Source of the DNA: Diabrotica undecimpunctata
Lineage: Eukaryota > Arthropoda > Insecta > Coleoptera > Chrysomelidae
Length of the DNA stretch: 64,000 bases
Direction: 5' to 3'
Assembly (NCBI RefSeq): GCF_040954645.1
Contig: NC_092808.1
Coordinates: forward strand, 85,257,389 to 85,321,388
Positions 26,025 to 37,584 of the stretch are shown here, one piece after another (positions within the stretch are counted from its first letter, which is position 1; each line of letters begins with the position of its first letter). The notes beneath the pieces are model-generated. The model saw only the letters and a list, made by a program, of their open reading frames with translations, was not told where the DNA came from and did not search any database. Both the position numbers and the translations under genes were made by a program.

Positions 26025-26660
26025 TCATTGCAAAAATGGCCTAAGGCAGGGTGATATGCTATGGTGTCTTTTATTTAACCTTGTTCTAGAAAAGGTAATT
26101 CTGGAGTTCCAGATTAACATAAATGGTACAGTCTTTAACAAATCTGTGCAAGTTGTCGTAGATAGGTAGGTCCCCAGAGTCTCTGACCGATGCATTTTGG
26201 TCGTTAAGGGCATTTGCACAGAGGCCCTAATGTATGAATGCCCAAAAGATCAAATATTATATGTGTTGTATTAGGTCAAGCAACCAGCCACGCAGAAGAA
26301 AAATAATTGGGGATTTAGAACTGAAAGGTGTGGATACCTTCACATACCTAGGCTCGTATTTAACTAAAAATATTAATGTTAGCAAAGAAATTAAACGAAG
26401 AAGAGTGCTTGCCAATAAGTGTTTCTACGGCTTGAGAAGACAAATGGCCTCAAAACTACCTAGAAAAATTAAGTGACCGTCTATAAAACACTAATAAAAC
26501 TAGTGCTAATATATGAAGCAGAAACGTGGTTACTTACATGGAAGAACCAAGAACTGCTTAAACCGTTCGAATGCAACATCCTAAGAAGAGTCCTGCTTTT
26601 AATCCATCCTGGAGGAATAAAAGAGCAAGGTTTGTGGCACAGGCGTTGCAACTTATAGTT
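26025..26660 (+). pseudogene. Non-LTR retrotransposon RT, palm to thumb, frameshifted
   Basis: The sequence begins NGLRQGDMLWCLLFNLVLEK (26033-26092), the R-Q-G-D-x-LSP-x-LFN box. The catalytic YADD block is missing or deleted near 26160-26230. The frames at 26234-26476 and 26473-26658 then give FTYLGSYLTKNINVSKEIK, RRQMASKLPRKIK, TVYKTLIKLVLIYEAETW and LLKPFECNILRRVL, the thumb and C-terminal signatures of a non-LTR family with a D/N-V-S-x-EI-K-R-R box. Different from the GAA-tailed family. Confidence 0.8.
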
Positions 26661-27539
26661 GCAACAAGTTAAAAAATGATAAAATCTTTGAAATAAGAAA
26701 ACAAATTAAAAAATTTATTCATGGTACGGGTGTAAGAACCCGACGATTTGGTTAAAGAGACAGGCAGACTGAGTAGAATCGAATGCCGGCCTTTTAAATG
26801 ATTCCGCAAAGAAGGTGACAATTGACATGTGCTATACATAGGAAAATAAGTTATTTAAATTGTCAAAAAATTGATGCATTGAAATTTAAAATGAAATGAG
26901 AAATTGGTCGAAAACTGTCTAAAATTAAGTTATAGCATAACTCTTGGTTTGCATAGCATCATAATTTAATGACATGTTGAAAAATTGACTGAAAGTAAAG
27001 GCAGGATCAATTGACAAGTTTCCATTTTAAGATATAAAGAAAAAAATTAATTGTAATGTTTCCAAATATGACAGGTAAGTGGATTAAAATTGTATCTCTT
27101 AATGGGAAATGTGTGAATTTTAAGTAACAATTTTGAAAATTTCTTGTTTCATAGAATAATTTGTCAAATGATTGATTACAAATTATTATAAATTAGTAAT
27201 GGAATTAAAAAAAAAATATATTATTTAAGATTGCACGAGGTCACACTTCCTCTTCTAAAGTCTCCCACAATAATTAAAAAAAAGTTTATAATTGCAATTG
27301 AGATTAATTTGTGTGTTTGAGCAACAATAAGGGTTTAATTGTATTTCTTTGGATATCTCAAGGTATTCTAAAAGGTTTCTTAGTCTAAAATTTTTATTTG
27401 GAATATTATGTGGAAGATTTTACTGTTTCTGGAAGGAGAAAAGCATTGAATAGGTGAAGAATTTTCGGAAATTAAATCTAAAGTGTTGGTGACAGTATAT
27501 TTGGGAGTTTAATTAATTAGATCTTAGAGAGGCGTGTTA
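26661..27539. other. No certain feature; possible downstream PLE sequence
   Basis: AT-rich. It lies on the C-terminal side of the PLE relic at 27540-27990 (minus strand) and might be its decayed continuation, but no motif is readable. Confidence 0.35.
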
Positions 27540-27990
27540 ATAAATTTTGCTAGTCAAGATAGTGGAGTATTACAAAACTAACTACTGGTCTTATTGGAAC
27601 ATTAACTTTATGAATTTTTGGAAGACCATCGTGGGATTGCTGGAAATAACAGTTTTGGGGTTAATTTCAAGTTTTTGAAACAAAATTCGACCATTCGAAA
27701 TGTTGGATTTTATGTAACTTATAAGTTTGTTCATTAGATTTTTGTTAAGTGAAATTAATAAGTTGTTGGATATAAAAGATTCTACTTTGTTAACAGAATC
27801 TACATTATACATGATTAGAAGATAAGTACCTTTGTCAGCTTTTGTTATAAGTTTTTGAGTGTAAATTTTATTTAAAATAGATTTAACAAGTTTAAATTGT
27901 GAATAGAAAGTTCACATAACCTTATTGTTAGAAAAGTATTGGTAATATTCAAACTATCTATGATACTGTCCATTTTTACACACAATAACT
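27540..27990 (-). pseudogene. Penelope-like element RT N-terminal region
   Basis: On the minus strand, ADKGTYLLIM lies near 27800-27830 and resembles the PLE A-D-K-G-x-x-x-V-x-M block. The open frame 27591-27812 (VDSVNKVESFI and following) then leads into HDGLPKIHKVNVPIRPVVSF (about 27560-27615), the very characteristic PLE G-L-P-K-I-H-K-x-x-x-P-x-R-P-I-V-S signature. The frames shift once around 27620. No palm catalytic box or GIY-YIG domain can be read here. Confidence 0.75.
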
Positions 27991-28259
27991 CGATGTTATT
28001 AAAATCAAGTTTAGTTTTGACACAAAATTTGAGACCCTTCATAGACCCCTCAACAAATCAATTTTGTTTTTGTACAAAATTACAATTTGATAAATTTTTG
28101 ACCCTTTCATGAAATATATGATAAGAAGATTGTTTACAGTCTACTACACTTTTCAGTGTAGCACTAAACGTAATTATTAAAAAAATTAATATCAACAAGA
28201 TGATGATACAAAGCTTTACACAAAATATAGGATACGCACGATATGGTAATCGCCGCAAG

Positions 28260-28740
28260 ATAAAGAGAGGTAGACTAAGAGAAACCTAAAAAACTAAAAA
28301 TAAATGAAGAAAATGCGGTGTATATATAAGAATATTTAACAAGGAACAATTGTAACATAGAAAATGTAACGATTAAACAATAAATATTCCAAAAAGTAGT
28401 GAGATTAAAGTATCTAGGTGTAACAATAGACAGCTCAAACGACAGGAGCGCAGACATAACTAAAAGAGTTAAAAAGAGCGGGAAATAGATCATATGGAAT
28501 ATACCAAAAACTATTTAAAAATAGATAACTTTAAAAACGCTAAAATGAAATTATATAAAATAGCAAGTAGACCTGTTATAACCTACGTAACAGAGACAAC
28601 GTACCTGACTAATAGAGTCGAAAAGAAGCTAAGAATAATAGAATGGAAGATTTTCAGAAAAATTTTCGTATAAAAAATCAAAGATGGATAGAGTAGGGGA
28701 AAGGATGAGGTTACTGGTTCGATGATTTAAATGCAAATAT
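28260..28740 (+). pseudogene. Non-LTR retrotransposon RT C-terminal fragment
   Basis: The plus strand gives VVRLKYLGVTIDSSNDRSAD followed by ITKRVKK (28395-28480). The thumb follows with KMKLYKIASRPVITYVTET and KKLRIIEWKIFRKIF (28540-28670). These match the YLG, L-Y-x-x-x-I-R-P-V-x-x-Y and E-R-K-I-L-R-K-I motifs of non-LTR RTs. Frame breaks are present. Confidence 0.7.
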
Positions 28741-29444
28741 TTGAAAAGCTATATTCTCACCTACCTACATTAGGTTAATAAAAATAGATACAACTGTCGA
28801 AGGACCAGCGACCAATATATAAATAAATGGTAATATGAGAATTGCCAATAAATCACCCTTTTAAATAATAATAAAATATATAAATGTTCTTAGAATACAC
28901 AAATGTTCATATTAAGTGTTCTTAAAATTAAACAAGTGAGATGTGTAGAGTAAAAAAGTTTAGTTGTATATATCCAGCAACAATGTATTTTTTGGGGGAT
29001 CGGCATTTACTAAATACTGGCTTGATTTCTTCTGCGTGAATTGTAGTATATTACATATTTTATGCACTAACACTGAATTTAACTGAGGTAACTATTTAAT
29101 AAAAATTAAGTTAATCATTGAAATCTGCTTCTATTTGAGAGGCGTGAAAAAGATTTACTTGTTTTAAGTTGAGAAGCCAAAGAGGGAGCTTTGAAGAGGA
29201 AGAGGAAGTAAGGGTAGTTATAGTATGAATCTGAAAAACTGACAGGTGCAGGTTATACGATACAGCAGGAAGAAGGCGTGCCATGCAGGTCGTATAGTCT
29301 TTAATTTAGTGAGATAAGAAATTGAAATATTTTAATTATTATTATTTTCTACTATTATAGAAAAGACAATTTTTTACAGATAGTTTAAACGGTTGTTTAA
29401 TAGCGAGGTAAATAAACAGATGATACAGTAAGATATATAAAGGC
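28741..29444. other. No recognised feature
   Basis: AT-rich. It lies between an RT thumb fragment and an RT C-terminal fragment on the same strand, so it could be an insertion splitting one element, but no boundaries are visible. Confidence 0.4.
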
Positions 29445-29610
29445 TTAAATGTCGAAATGGCTCGGGTGTGTATTAAAACAAGAAGAAGATAAATTAGCAC
29501 AGAAAATAATAAAGTGAAAACCTATAAATGCAATGCCTAGAGGGATACCAAAGTGAAGATGGAGAACAAACTGTGAAGGAAGACGGCAGAGAATAAAAAA
29601 ACCAAGAAAA
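29445..29610 (+). pseudogene. Non-LTR RT extreme C-terminus
   Basis: The plus strand reads KWLGCVLKQEEDKLAQKIIK, then KPINAMPRGIPK and RWRTNCE. This corresponds to the R-W-x-GH-x-x-R-x-x-D ... P-R-G-R-P-K-x-R-W ending of non-LTR RT proteins. Frame is nearly open with one stop. Confidence 0.65.
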
Positions 29611-29799
29611 GGCGGAGTGATCACCTGCAAAAAACGGATGAGAAAGCTATTATTACTGGGAGTCTTATACTGCTGTTCAGAAGTATTTGTATACAATGTA
29701 TTTGTATACTAAACCTTAAGCTAATACGATTAGAATGCAAATACTATTAAAAACAATGGTAATAAAAAGACTTCGTAGCAAACCAAATAAAAAAATAAG
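29611..29799. other. No recognised feature
   Basis: Short AT-rich stretch between two RT relics on opposite strands. Confidence 0.4.
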
Positions 29800-32560
29800 A
29801 TCTTTCTCTTCAATCCTCGCCCCACGGAGGGAGTGTCTTGGTCATCGTGATGTCGTGTATTGTCCGTCTCCAAAGATCTCGCTGTCTCTGGTAATTTATC
29901 TTAATTCATGCGTAGGTCTTCCGCATATTTCTGTACTTTAATCGATCCATCTTGTTGGGGACATTCCTCGTGATCTTTGACCTTCTATCTTTTTTGGTTA
30001 ATAAGTCTTTCCATGTTTTCTGTGTCTGCTCTTATAACATGTCCAAAGTATTTTAAATGTTGGAGATGTACTTACTATACAGCCGTTTGCTGACTTTGAG
30101 TTCATTTAAAATTGAAATATTTCTCCAAGGACCCTTGTTGTAGGGTCCAAGATGTACATCCGTATGTTAGTATTGGGAATAATAAGCAGTTGATTAACCT
30201 CATTTTTAAAGTTAGTGAAATTTGAGAGTCCTTCCATATTTTAGCCATCTTTTCTACGGCAACTTTTGCTAGATCACATCTATCTTTTATTTCTTTCTGT
30301 AGTGACCCAGTGTCAGTGATCAATGATCCCAGATATAAATATGAGCTTACAACCTCAACTGGTCAATCGTGGTTATGTGTGGATGATTGTTTTGTTGTAT
30401 ATCCCTATAATGATCTTTATCTTTAATATGTTTAAATGCAGACCAAATATTTGACTTTCGTTTTCAATCAGCCATATAAGATTAATTAACTCTTCTTGAC
30501 TATTTGCAAGAAGGGTTGTGTCGTCTGCAAAAGGTGGGTTGTGTATTTTTCGGCCAGTTATTGAGATGCCCTTTTCCTATCCTTCAAAAACTCTTCTCAT
30601 AATATGCTCCACATATATATTAAATATTTATGAAGACACTAAAAATTCTTGTCTGATATCTTGTTCTTAATAGAATTCATTTAAGAGTGTATCAAGCATT
30701 TTATCTGTTCCAGTAGTGTGATTGTATAGTTCAGTTATAAGCGAAATTAAGAGCTGTGGTACGCCTACTTCTTTTAATATCTGCCACAAATGTTGCTATT
30801 TGAACCTGTCGAACGCGTTGAGATAATCTAAAAAACAAATGCATAGTTATATATTAAATTCCCTAAATTTTTCTATTATTTGTCTTATATTTAGAAGATA
30901 TTCTCGAGTACTTCTACCTTTGGTAAATCCAGTTTGCTCTTGGGGTATTTCTCTTTGTAGGAAAGTTTTCAGTCTCTCATTGATTATAATGTAGCATTAT
31001 TTTGCTGGCATGTGAGATAAGAGACATGGTTCTATAGTTGTCGCATTTATAGAAACTGCCTTTTTTATGTATTGTCGTTATTATAGCTTTTGTCCAGTCG
31101 TCAGGCCATTGCTTGAAATGCTATATTTTGTTACAGAGCAAATGAAGCAATTTTATTCCGGTTCTTTCTGTAGCTTTTAGTATTTCTGCTGATATCATAA
31201 TAATATCTGGACTTGGTGCTTTTTTATACTTAATTTTACTGATCGCTAGTCTTATTTCATTCTCGAGTATGTTGGGTTCTTCTTAGATTTCTTTAGGAGT
31301 TTGGTAAATAAGTTCCTGGCTTTGTGTATCGTATTTTTCTAAATAAATCTCCTGGCTGATTTTGTTGATTGTGACTCTCAATTTCTTTGCATATATTGTG
31401 ATAGTATTGTTATTTATTAGCCTTGAATCTTCGTTTTATTTCTTTCTTGAGGCCTCTTAAACTGACTTTTTCCTTTTCACTATGTACATCACTTTAACAA
31501 AGATTTCTTCTATTTTTATTTATTTTTAGGGTTTCATCTATTATCCAGTGTTTTTGTTTTACAGGATTATTTACCTTTACGTAACTAATTGGTGTTGTTA
31601 CACAATGTTTAATAGTCTCCCATATTTCTTGTGATGAACCCTTATTAATAAAGGACAATAAAGTTTGAGCTTAATTTTTTCTGACTGTTTGGATTGATGA
31701 TTTCCAGCGAATATTAGTGAGGATGTAGTCAATTTGATTTCTAGACCCATCTCCAGAACTTTTTTAAATATGAAGTGGGCGTACATGGTGTTTAAATCAA
31801 GCATTTATAACAGAATAGTTATTTGTGATAGCAAACACGATTAAACGGTCTCCTCTTTCGTTTCTCTGACTTATGCCAAACTTTCCCAGTACATCCTTTA
31901 GGTCGTCATTCTAAGTAGTGCTGCCGCCTTTTGCATTAAAGTCACCACATATTAAGGTTACCGCTTTATTTGAAATGTTAGTAATTGTTGTTTACAATTT
32001 TTCGTAGAATTCCTCGACTGTTATATCGCCTGCTGTACTGGTTGGCGCTTAAACTTGTATGGTATTGAGTTTATGTGGTTTGCCTTTCAGTTTAAGAAGA
32101 AATCTTTTATCGCTCACAGCTTTAAATTTGACGACGGACTTTTGTAATCTTGGTGAGAGTAGAATTTCAATACTTATATAGTTCTGGGTTTTACTGCCAG
32201 AGAAGTAAACATTAATGTCATTATGTATTCTAAAATGGCCCTCCCCTAACCAATGCGTTTCAGCTATCCTAGAGATTTCAATCTTATACCTTTCTAGGTC
32301 TCTGTCATCAACTGACAGCTTACCTGTGGATATCTTTAGCCCTTGTACGTTCCATGTACAGACATTAATTAATTTTCTGAGTTTTAATTCCTGTGGAGCA
32401 CCAGCTGAATTTCCACATGATCCTTGATCAATAACAATTGCCTGACCAGTTGCCAATTTCGCACTCCTTGACCCGGACTCAAGGTAGCGCCACGCTGGTC
32501 GTCACCTGGACTGAGTGACAAAATCCCAGGCATTCTTTTGGACATCTTGAGAATGATAAT
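29800..32560 (-). pseudogene. Nearly full-length non-LTR retrotransposon, endonuclease plus RT, decayed
   Basis: Minus-strand order matches a complete element. The EEP endonuclease starts at 32456-32049 (CTWNVQGLK, then EISRIAETHWLGEGHFR). The endonuclease continues through 31804-31598. Next are the fingers with SPDIIMISAEILKATERTG (about 31140-31215) and IITTIHKKGSFYKCDNYRTM (about 31030-31095), a decayed Q-G box, and NPPFADDTTLLA (about 30510-30545) with both catalytic Asp. The thumb is at 30323-30102 (KDRCDLAKVAVEKMAKIWK, LLFPILTYGCTSWTL), and a decayed tail with DHDD-like residues lies near 29830-29860. It differs from the GAA-tailed copies. Many stops and frameshifts indicate age. Confidence 0.85.
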
Positions 32561-33360
32561 GCAATGGATTCTCCTACCCTATTGTGCTTTATCTTGGTAT
32601 TGTCGGTCGCTGCTGCCGTTCATCATGAATATTTAACCACATTCTAGTTGAGGTGTAGGAAGGCTGCCAAGCCCTGAAGTAGTCTGTCCTGTACTGGGAA
32701 CTATTAGAGAGTCCTACCTGTTACGGGAGAGGTTTAAGAAAAAGGAAGGGAAAAATATTAATTGTTCAAGTTTGTCCTGGTACCATCCAAGAAGTTAAGC
32801 ATAAGGAAAATTCTTAATTCTTATATCTCTATTTTAATTTAAAAATCCTATGTAGCATCTAAAGTCATAATTATAATCTAGAAGTTAAAACAACTAGTAA
32901 TTGTAAACGATATTGTTGTTTATATTTATTATTTAATGTAAGATATAACTAAAATATGTTAATATCCAGTTGAAACACTTTTTCAACACTAAATTATGAT
33001 TACCGCCTTTAAATTACAAAAACAAGTTCGACACAACATTCCTTTGTTAAAACATCTGAAGCGGATTAAGCAATTTTGTGTAATGTTTAATTATCATGAG
33101 TAATATCTTAAAAATAATGTAGAGGTAGCCGATTGCACTTCAGTAAATAGAAAGTTAACAGACATGTATAAATGTGTACATCAGCTTAATCCTATGCTTA
33201 GAGATGCATGTAATAAAAAATGTGATAACTTTAATCTGCTTATTAATTGTCCTTTAAATAATTTTATATATACTTTGAGGTATTGTTACTAATTATATGA
33301 CAAGTAGTATTAATGCCAAATTATTCAAACGTCGTTGTGAAATATGTCTTATTTAAGGCC
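32561..33360. other. Non-LTR 5' flank, otherwise no recognised feature
   Basis: The first 150 bp (to about 32720) is less AT-rich and may be the 5' UTR of the element at 29800-32560. The remainder is AT-rich without recognised content. Confidence 0.4.
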
Positions 33361-33365
33361 AATAA

Positions 33366-33455
<90 letters not shown>

Positions 33456-33466
33456 ATATATATATA

Positions 33467-33509
<43 letters not shown>

Positions 33510-33522
33510 ATATATATATATA

Positions 33523-33594
<72 letters not shown>
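33361..33594. repeat. (TA)n microsatellite with A and C interruptions
   Basis: About 230 bp of TA repeats with several interruptions (TAAA, TATC). It directly precedes the long inverted repeat. Confidence 0.97.
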
Positions 33595-33595
<1 letters not shown>

Positions 33596-33680
33596 TGAAT
33601 GTGTTGCTTGTGTGAGTCCATTTCAAAAGGTAAAAGAAATAATAAGTTAGACTTACTTCACAATCAATTTAATTTAACTA

Positions 33681-33734
33681 ATCGGACGACCGGTTTCGCT
33701 TTCTATAATATGCAAAGCATCTTCAGGTCACGAT
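33681..33734 (-). ncRNA. Type I hammerhead ribozyme (left arm)
   Basis: On the minus strand there is ATCG-T-GAC, then CTGAAGA, one extra T, then GCTTT with AAAGC closing an 11-base loop, then GAAA, CCGG, TC and GTC-CGAT. The last group pairs with GAC and ATCG to form stem I with one bulged base. All invariant core positions of CUGANGA and GAAA are present. ACCGGT is palindromic and too short to fold alone, so a dimeric stem III like that of other PLE hammerheads is expected. Predicted cleavage is after the C of GGTC. Confidence 0.8.
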
Positions 33735-34700
33735 ACAAGGTTAAAATGCTGAAAATAATAATCCCATATTAGGGTGTTGTCTAATAAAGATAAAAACAAA
33801 GATAAAAACATAGGTAGGTGATATAAATTATATAAATTACAGCAATTATGCCAATATTACATGTCTGTGGTTTTATAAATGAATAAAATGTTTAAGCAGA
33901 CAAGGTAAGACCCACAAATTGGTAACATAGTTTATTAAACTGTAATGAATTATAAATAAACCAATAAATAAACATTACTTACATGCCGGTACACTATTAA
34001 TTGATGGTTGAAAGAACATGGTTCAAACTATCTTGGATTGTTGATTGGAGAACTCGGGTCAACTATTGTAATTATTTAACAGTGAACGGGGAAGTTCTTG
34101 AGGAGACAGATTGTATGATCTTCAATGGATGTACAGATTTGTGGGTGTGCAATTGTATAATCTTGTAGTTATCAAAATTTCTTTGATAAAGAAATTATCT
34201 TTAACAATAATAATTTACAATAATTTGCCAGATATTGCAAAAACTTTATCAAAGAAATTTTGATAACTACAAGATTATACAATTGCACACCCACAAATCT
34301 GTACATCCATTGAAGATCATACAATCTGTCTCCTCAAGAACTTCCCCGTTCACTGTTAAATAATTACAATAGTTGACCTGAGTTCTCCAATCAACAATCC
34401 AAGATAGTTTGAACCATGTTCTTTCAACCATCAATTAATAGTGTACCGGCATGTAAGTAATGTTTATTTATTGGTTTATTTATAATTCATTACAGTTTAA
34501 TAAACTATGTTACCAATTTGTGGGTCCTACCTTGTCTGCTTAAACATTTTATTCATTTATAAAACCACAGACATGTAATATTGGCATAATTGCTGTAATT
34601 TATATAATTTATATCACCTACCTATGTTTTTATCTTTGTTTTTATCTTTATTAGACAACACCCTAATATGGGATTATTATTTTCAGCATTTTAACCTTGT

Positions 34701-34753
34701 ATCGTGACCTGAAGATGCTTTGCATATTATAGAAAGCGAAACGGTCGTCCGAT
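34701..34753 (+). ncRNA. Type I hammerhead ribozyme (right arm, one-base deletion in stem III)
   Basis: Same structure as the left-arm copy: CTGAAGA at 34709-34715, stem II GCTTT 34717-34721 with AAAGC 34733-34737, and GAAA 34738-34741. Stem I forms from ATCG/GAC (34701-34708) with GTC/CGAT (34747-34753). One C is missing from the ACCGGT palindrome, giving ACGGT, which should weaken a dimeric stem III. Confidence 0.8.
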
Positions 34754-34806
34754 TAGTTAAATTAAATTGATTGTGAGTAAGTCTAACTTATTATTTCTTT
34801 TACCTT

Positions 34807-34817
34807 ATATATATATA

Positions 34818-34860
<43 letters not shown>

Positions 34861-34872
34861 TATATCTATATA

Positions 34873-34953
<81 letters not shown>
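34807..34953. repeat. (TA)n microsatellite
   Basis: TA repeats with TC and TTA interruptions, directly abutting the right arm of the PLE hairpin. Confidence 0.97.
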
Positions 34954-34963
<10 letters not shown>

Positions 34964-34986
34964 AATTTTCGCGGGAGCTATATGTG

Positions 34987-35225
34987 GTTTCAATTGTTTT
35001 CCGGGTTTGACTCCACGTTAAGTAGTTTTGGTTTTTTGAAAAACCATTGTTTTGGCGCCGTTTCGGCAAGGTGACACTTGCCATTGTCAAGTCAAATTAG
35101 TTCTGCGTCTTCTTGATGAAACGCAGAAGTAATCTTCCTGCTTCTTGAAACATCACGAAGACGAATGGTTTTTCAAAAAACCAAAACTACTTAACGCGGA
35201 GTCAAACCCGGAAAACAACTGAAAC
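34987..35225. repeat. Small foldback element with 60-bp arms
   Basis: 34987-35046 is the reverse complement of 35166-35225 with two mismatches over 60 bp. The 119-bp centre contains a hammerhead-like motif and a second short hairpin (TTCTGCGT with AACGCAGAA). It lies between two (TA)n arrays. No coding capacity. Confidence 0.85.
35051..35096 (-). ncRNA. Hammerhead-like motif with altered core
   Basis: On the minus strand TTTGAC is followed by TTGACAA, an extra T, and GGCAAG-TGTCAC-CTTGCC, a perfect 6-bp stem II. Then come GAAA, CGGC and GCCAAA, which pairs with TTTGAC with one mismatch. Relative to CUGANGA, C3 is T and G8 is A, a paired change. The base before the expected cleavage position is not the usual U-H, so activity is doubtful. 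Confidence 0.5.

Positions 35226-35274
<49 letters not shown>
35226..35274. repeat. (TA)n microsatellite
   Basis: TA repeats between the foldback element and repeat family A copy 2. Confidence 0.95.
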
Positions 35275-35278
<4 letters not shown>

Positions 35279-36700
35279 ATGATGTGTTTTTTGTTTGAAT
35301 GATGAGCAATGAGTATTTTTAATAATATAATATATAGGGTTTTTATCGCGGTTCTCAAAGAATTAGCTTGTAAGTACTTTTTTAAATTATCTTTATTATA
35401 ACTATTATGAAACACACATATATATCTAACCTAGCCAATGTAAATTTAAAATAAACTATCTTTAAATTGATACTCTTATAAAACTAATTAAATTCTATAG
35501 ACAATGTTAAATTTAAACAAACTATCTTCAAAATTGAAATTGTTATGACACTAACTAAATTATATTAACAAAATTTTGTACCTTTCTTTCACTGAATGCC
35601 TAAATGGACTGTTTTCCACTATATAGATTCTAATCACCACTGAATGTCTTCGTACTTCAGTTATCCTTGTTTTTTGTGAAATTACTTTTTCCAATTATCA
35701 GCTTCTACCAATTTAAGATATAGTTTTCTTCACCAGCATTTATACACCACCAGCAAACACCATTTATATTTATTCTTCTTTTCAATATACCAATATCCAA
35801 TTATTATAAGTTGATTTATACTAATCTCCAATCATAATATAATTTTAATTCTTTCCAATGTCCATCCAATATTCTTCTAATATACTTTTATAATCTTCAA
35901 TAATTATTTGTGTATAATTATAAATGTGCATTAAATATATGCATAATTTTTAATCTTCATTTAACTCACTATATTAAACAATTGGACTATCTCCAACTAA
36001 CTTTCATATTTCTTATTAAACTGCTTGACTGACTTACTAAAACTGTGAACAATTGACTTCACTAACTAATCTACTAAGTTTCATAATAAACTGCTTGACT
36101 TCTGACTAAAAACTCCCTCTTGAATCCAAATCACGGGTATTTATATCTTTTTGGATATTCTAGAACCATCTGGTAAGAGATCATGTTCCATTCGTTCTAT
36201 TAACTTCTATATAGATGTTCTCGAAAAAAATATCTGTTCGATCCACCGCCATAATCATTATTCCAGAATGTTCGACCGTAAACAATGGTCACACTCTGCA
36301 CTCTGGAGAATTCGTTAATGTTCCATTGATAATTTTGTTGACATTTAGGCTTTTCAGATCAGAATAAACATTCAAATTAGTAACTAACACTCTAATTTAA
36401 TAAAATACACAATTCAAACAATATATTATTATAACCCCACTTATATTCGTATTATGATTAATTTCTATCTGTCAATTACTCACTGTATAGTTGGTTGCCT
36501 ATGCACATGGCTCACTTAAACATATTTACAACATTAAAATACAACTTTTTACAATTATTATATGCTAATTTATTAAAAATGCCCTCACATAAATATATTT
36601 TTATTAAATTCTCTAGTATATAACTTATTTAAAACAACCAAATATCTAATATTATGTAGTACATAACTTATAAATTATTTTCTATAAACCCTAATCGTAT
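35275..36700. repeat. AT-rich interspersed repeat family A, copy 2
   Basis: Positions from about 35551 onward match 1-1168. The 35275-35550 part is the left portion lost from copy 1. It starts TGTTATGATGTG after a TA array and ends TCGTATCAATATAT in another AT array. Copy 2 differs by small indels and by a replaced stretch near 36210-36320. No protein is recognisable. Confidence 0.75.
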
Positions 36701-36722
36701 CAATATATATATATATATATAT
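36701..36722. repeat. Short (AT)n at right end of repeat A
   Basis: AT repeats of about 22 bp, at the same relative position as the array at 1169-1243. Confidence 0.9.
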
Positions 36723-36919
36723 TCTTTCTTGGAAAGGGCTTTATTGACTAGGTGAGTATTAATATATATGGATATTTTGGATTTTGTAGTCAAATACTGG
36801 CCTTTAAGTAAAACTTTTTAAAGTTTGTTAAGCTTTCGAGTTTATTTTATTCTTTCTCAAAACATACTAAAAATTAAAACAAAAAACTACATTAGACAAT
36901 GAAGTTGTTTATCTTCAAC

Positions 36920-36972
36920 TTTTATAGTACAATCCTCACAAGGTTTACCCGTGTGAGGATTGTACTATAAAA
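36920..36972. repeat. Perfect 21-bp hairpin
   Basis: 36920-36940 is the exact reverse complement of 36952-36972, with an 11-base loop. The arm includes AGTACAATCCTCACA. It is not explained by any recognised element. Confidence 0.85.
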
Positions 36973-37584
36973 TTAGTAGAATTACTTAACATTTGACATT
37001 ATATTATTTAATTTTCTTTCAGTCAAAACTGATTACTATGGTTACCATGTATCTTCTATTTTTTAAATTTATTTTAGGTTAATTTGACAGAGGATGTCTA
37101 TGTCTGACAGTCTATGTTTGCATAAACTCGCAAGTCAAAAAGTATTGACTTAGTAAAAAAAACTCTCAAAAACAAGGGTTCCAAACAAATTTTTAAGTTG
37201 TTAGTATAAAATACCTACCGCTAATAACTTTGTGTTTATAGTATTTTACAACTATAATAAAGAAGTTTCCTAAATAAGAACCACTTGTAGTTTCTTAAGT
37301 CTTCTTGGCTAACACTAATTTCAGCTCATAATTAAAGGCTTAAGTTTTAATTGTGTGATACGTTCACACGATTGTACTTTAATTATAATTCAATAAAACG
37401 CCTTTGAAGATTTACTGTTTACTGATTAACGTGGGAACACACTATTTGCAATAATTTTTGCGAAATACAATTTGGTACTTTTTATTATTCTGTAATTGAG
37501 CTTTAATTTAACTTGAATAAAATGCAATTTATTATAATTATAACAACACAATATTTTAATGTTGCCGAATGCAAGGTAAAATCG
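36973..37584. other. No recognised feature
   Basis: AT-rich sequence without recognised elements. Confidence 0.45.

Larger units (their letters stand above)
33627..34806. mobile_element. Long PLE-type inverted repeat (1.18-kb hairpin)
   Basis: The left arm (33627-34191, 565 bp) is the near-perfect reverse complement of the right arm (34244-34806, 563 bp), with a 52-bp spacer. I noticed only single-base differences, for example ACCGGT in the left arm against ACGGT in the right. Each arm carries a hammerhead motif close to its outer end and each outer end abuts a (TA)n array. The arms are therefore read as two copies of the same PLE 3' region pointing away from each other. No PLE protein is readable. 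If transcribed through, it would give a very long double-stranded RNA. Confidence 0.85.
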
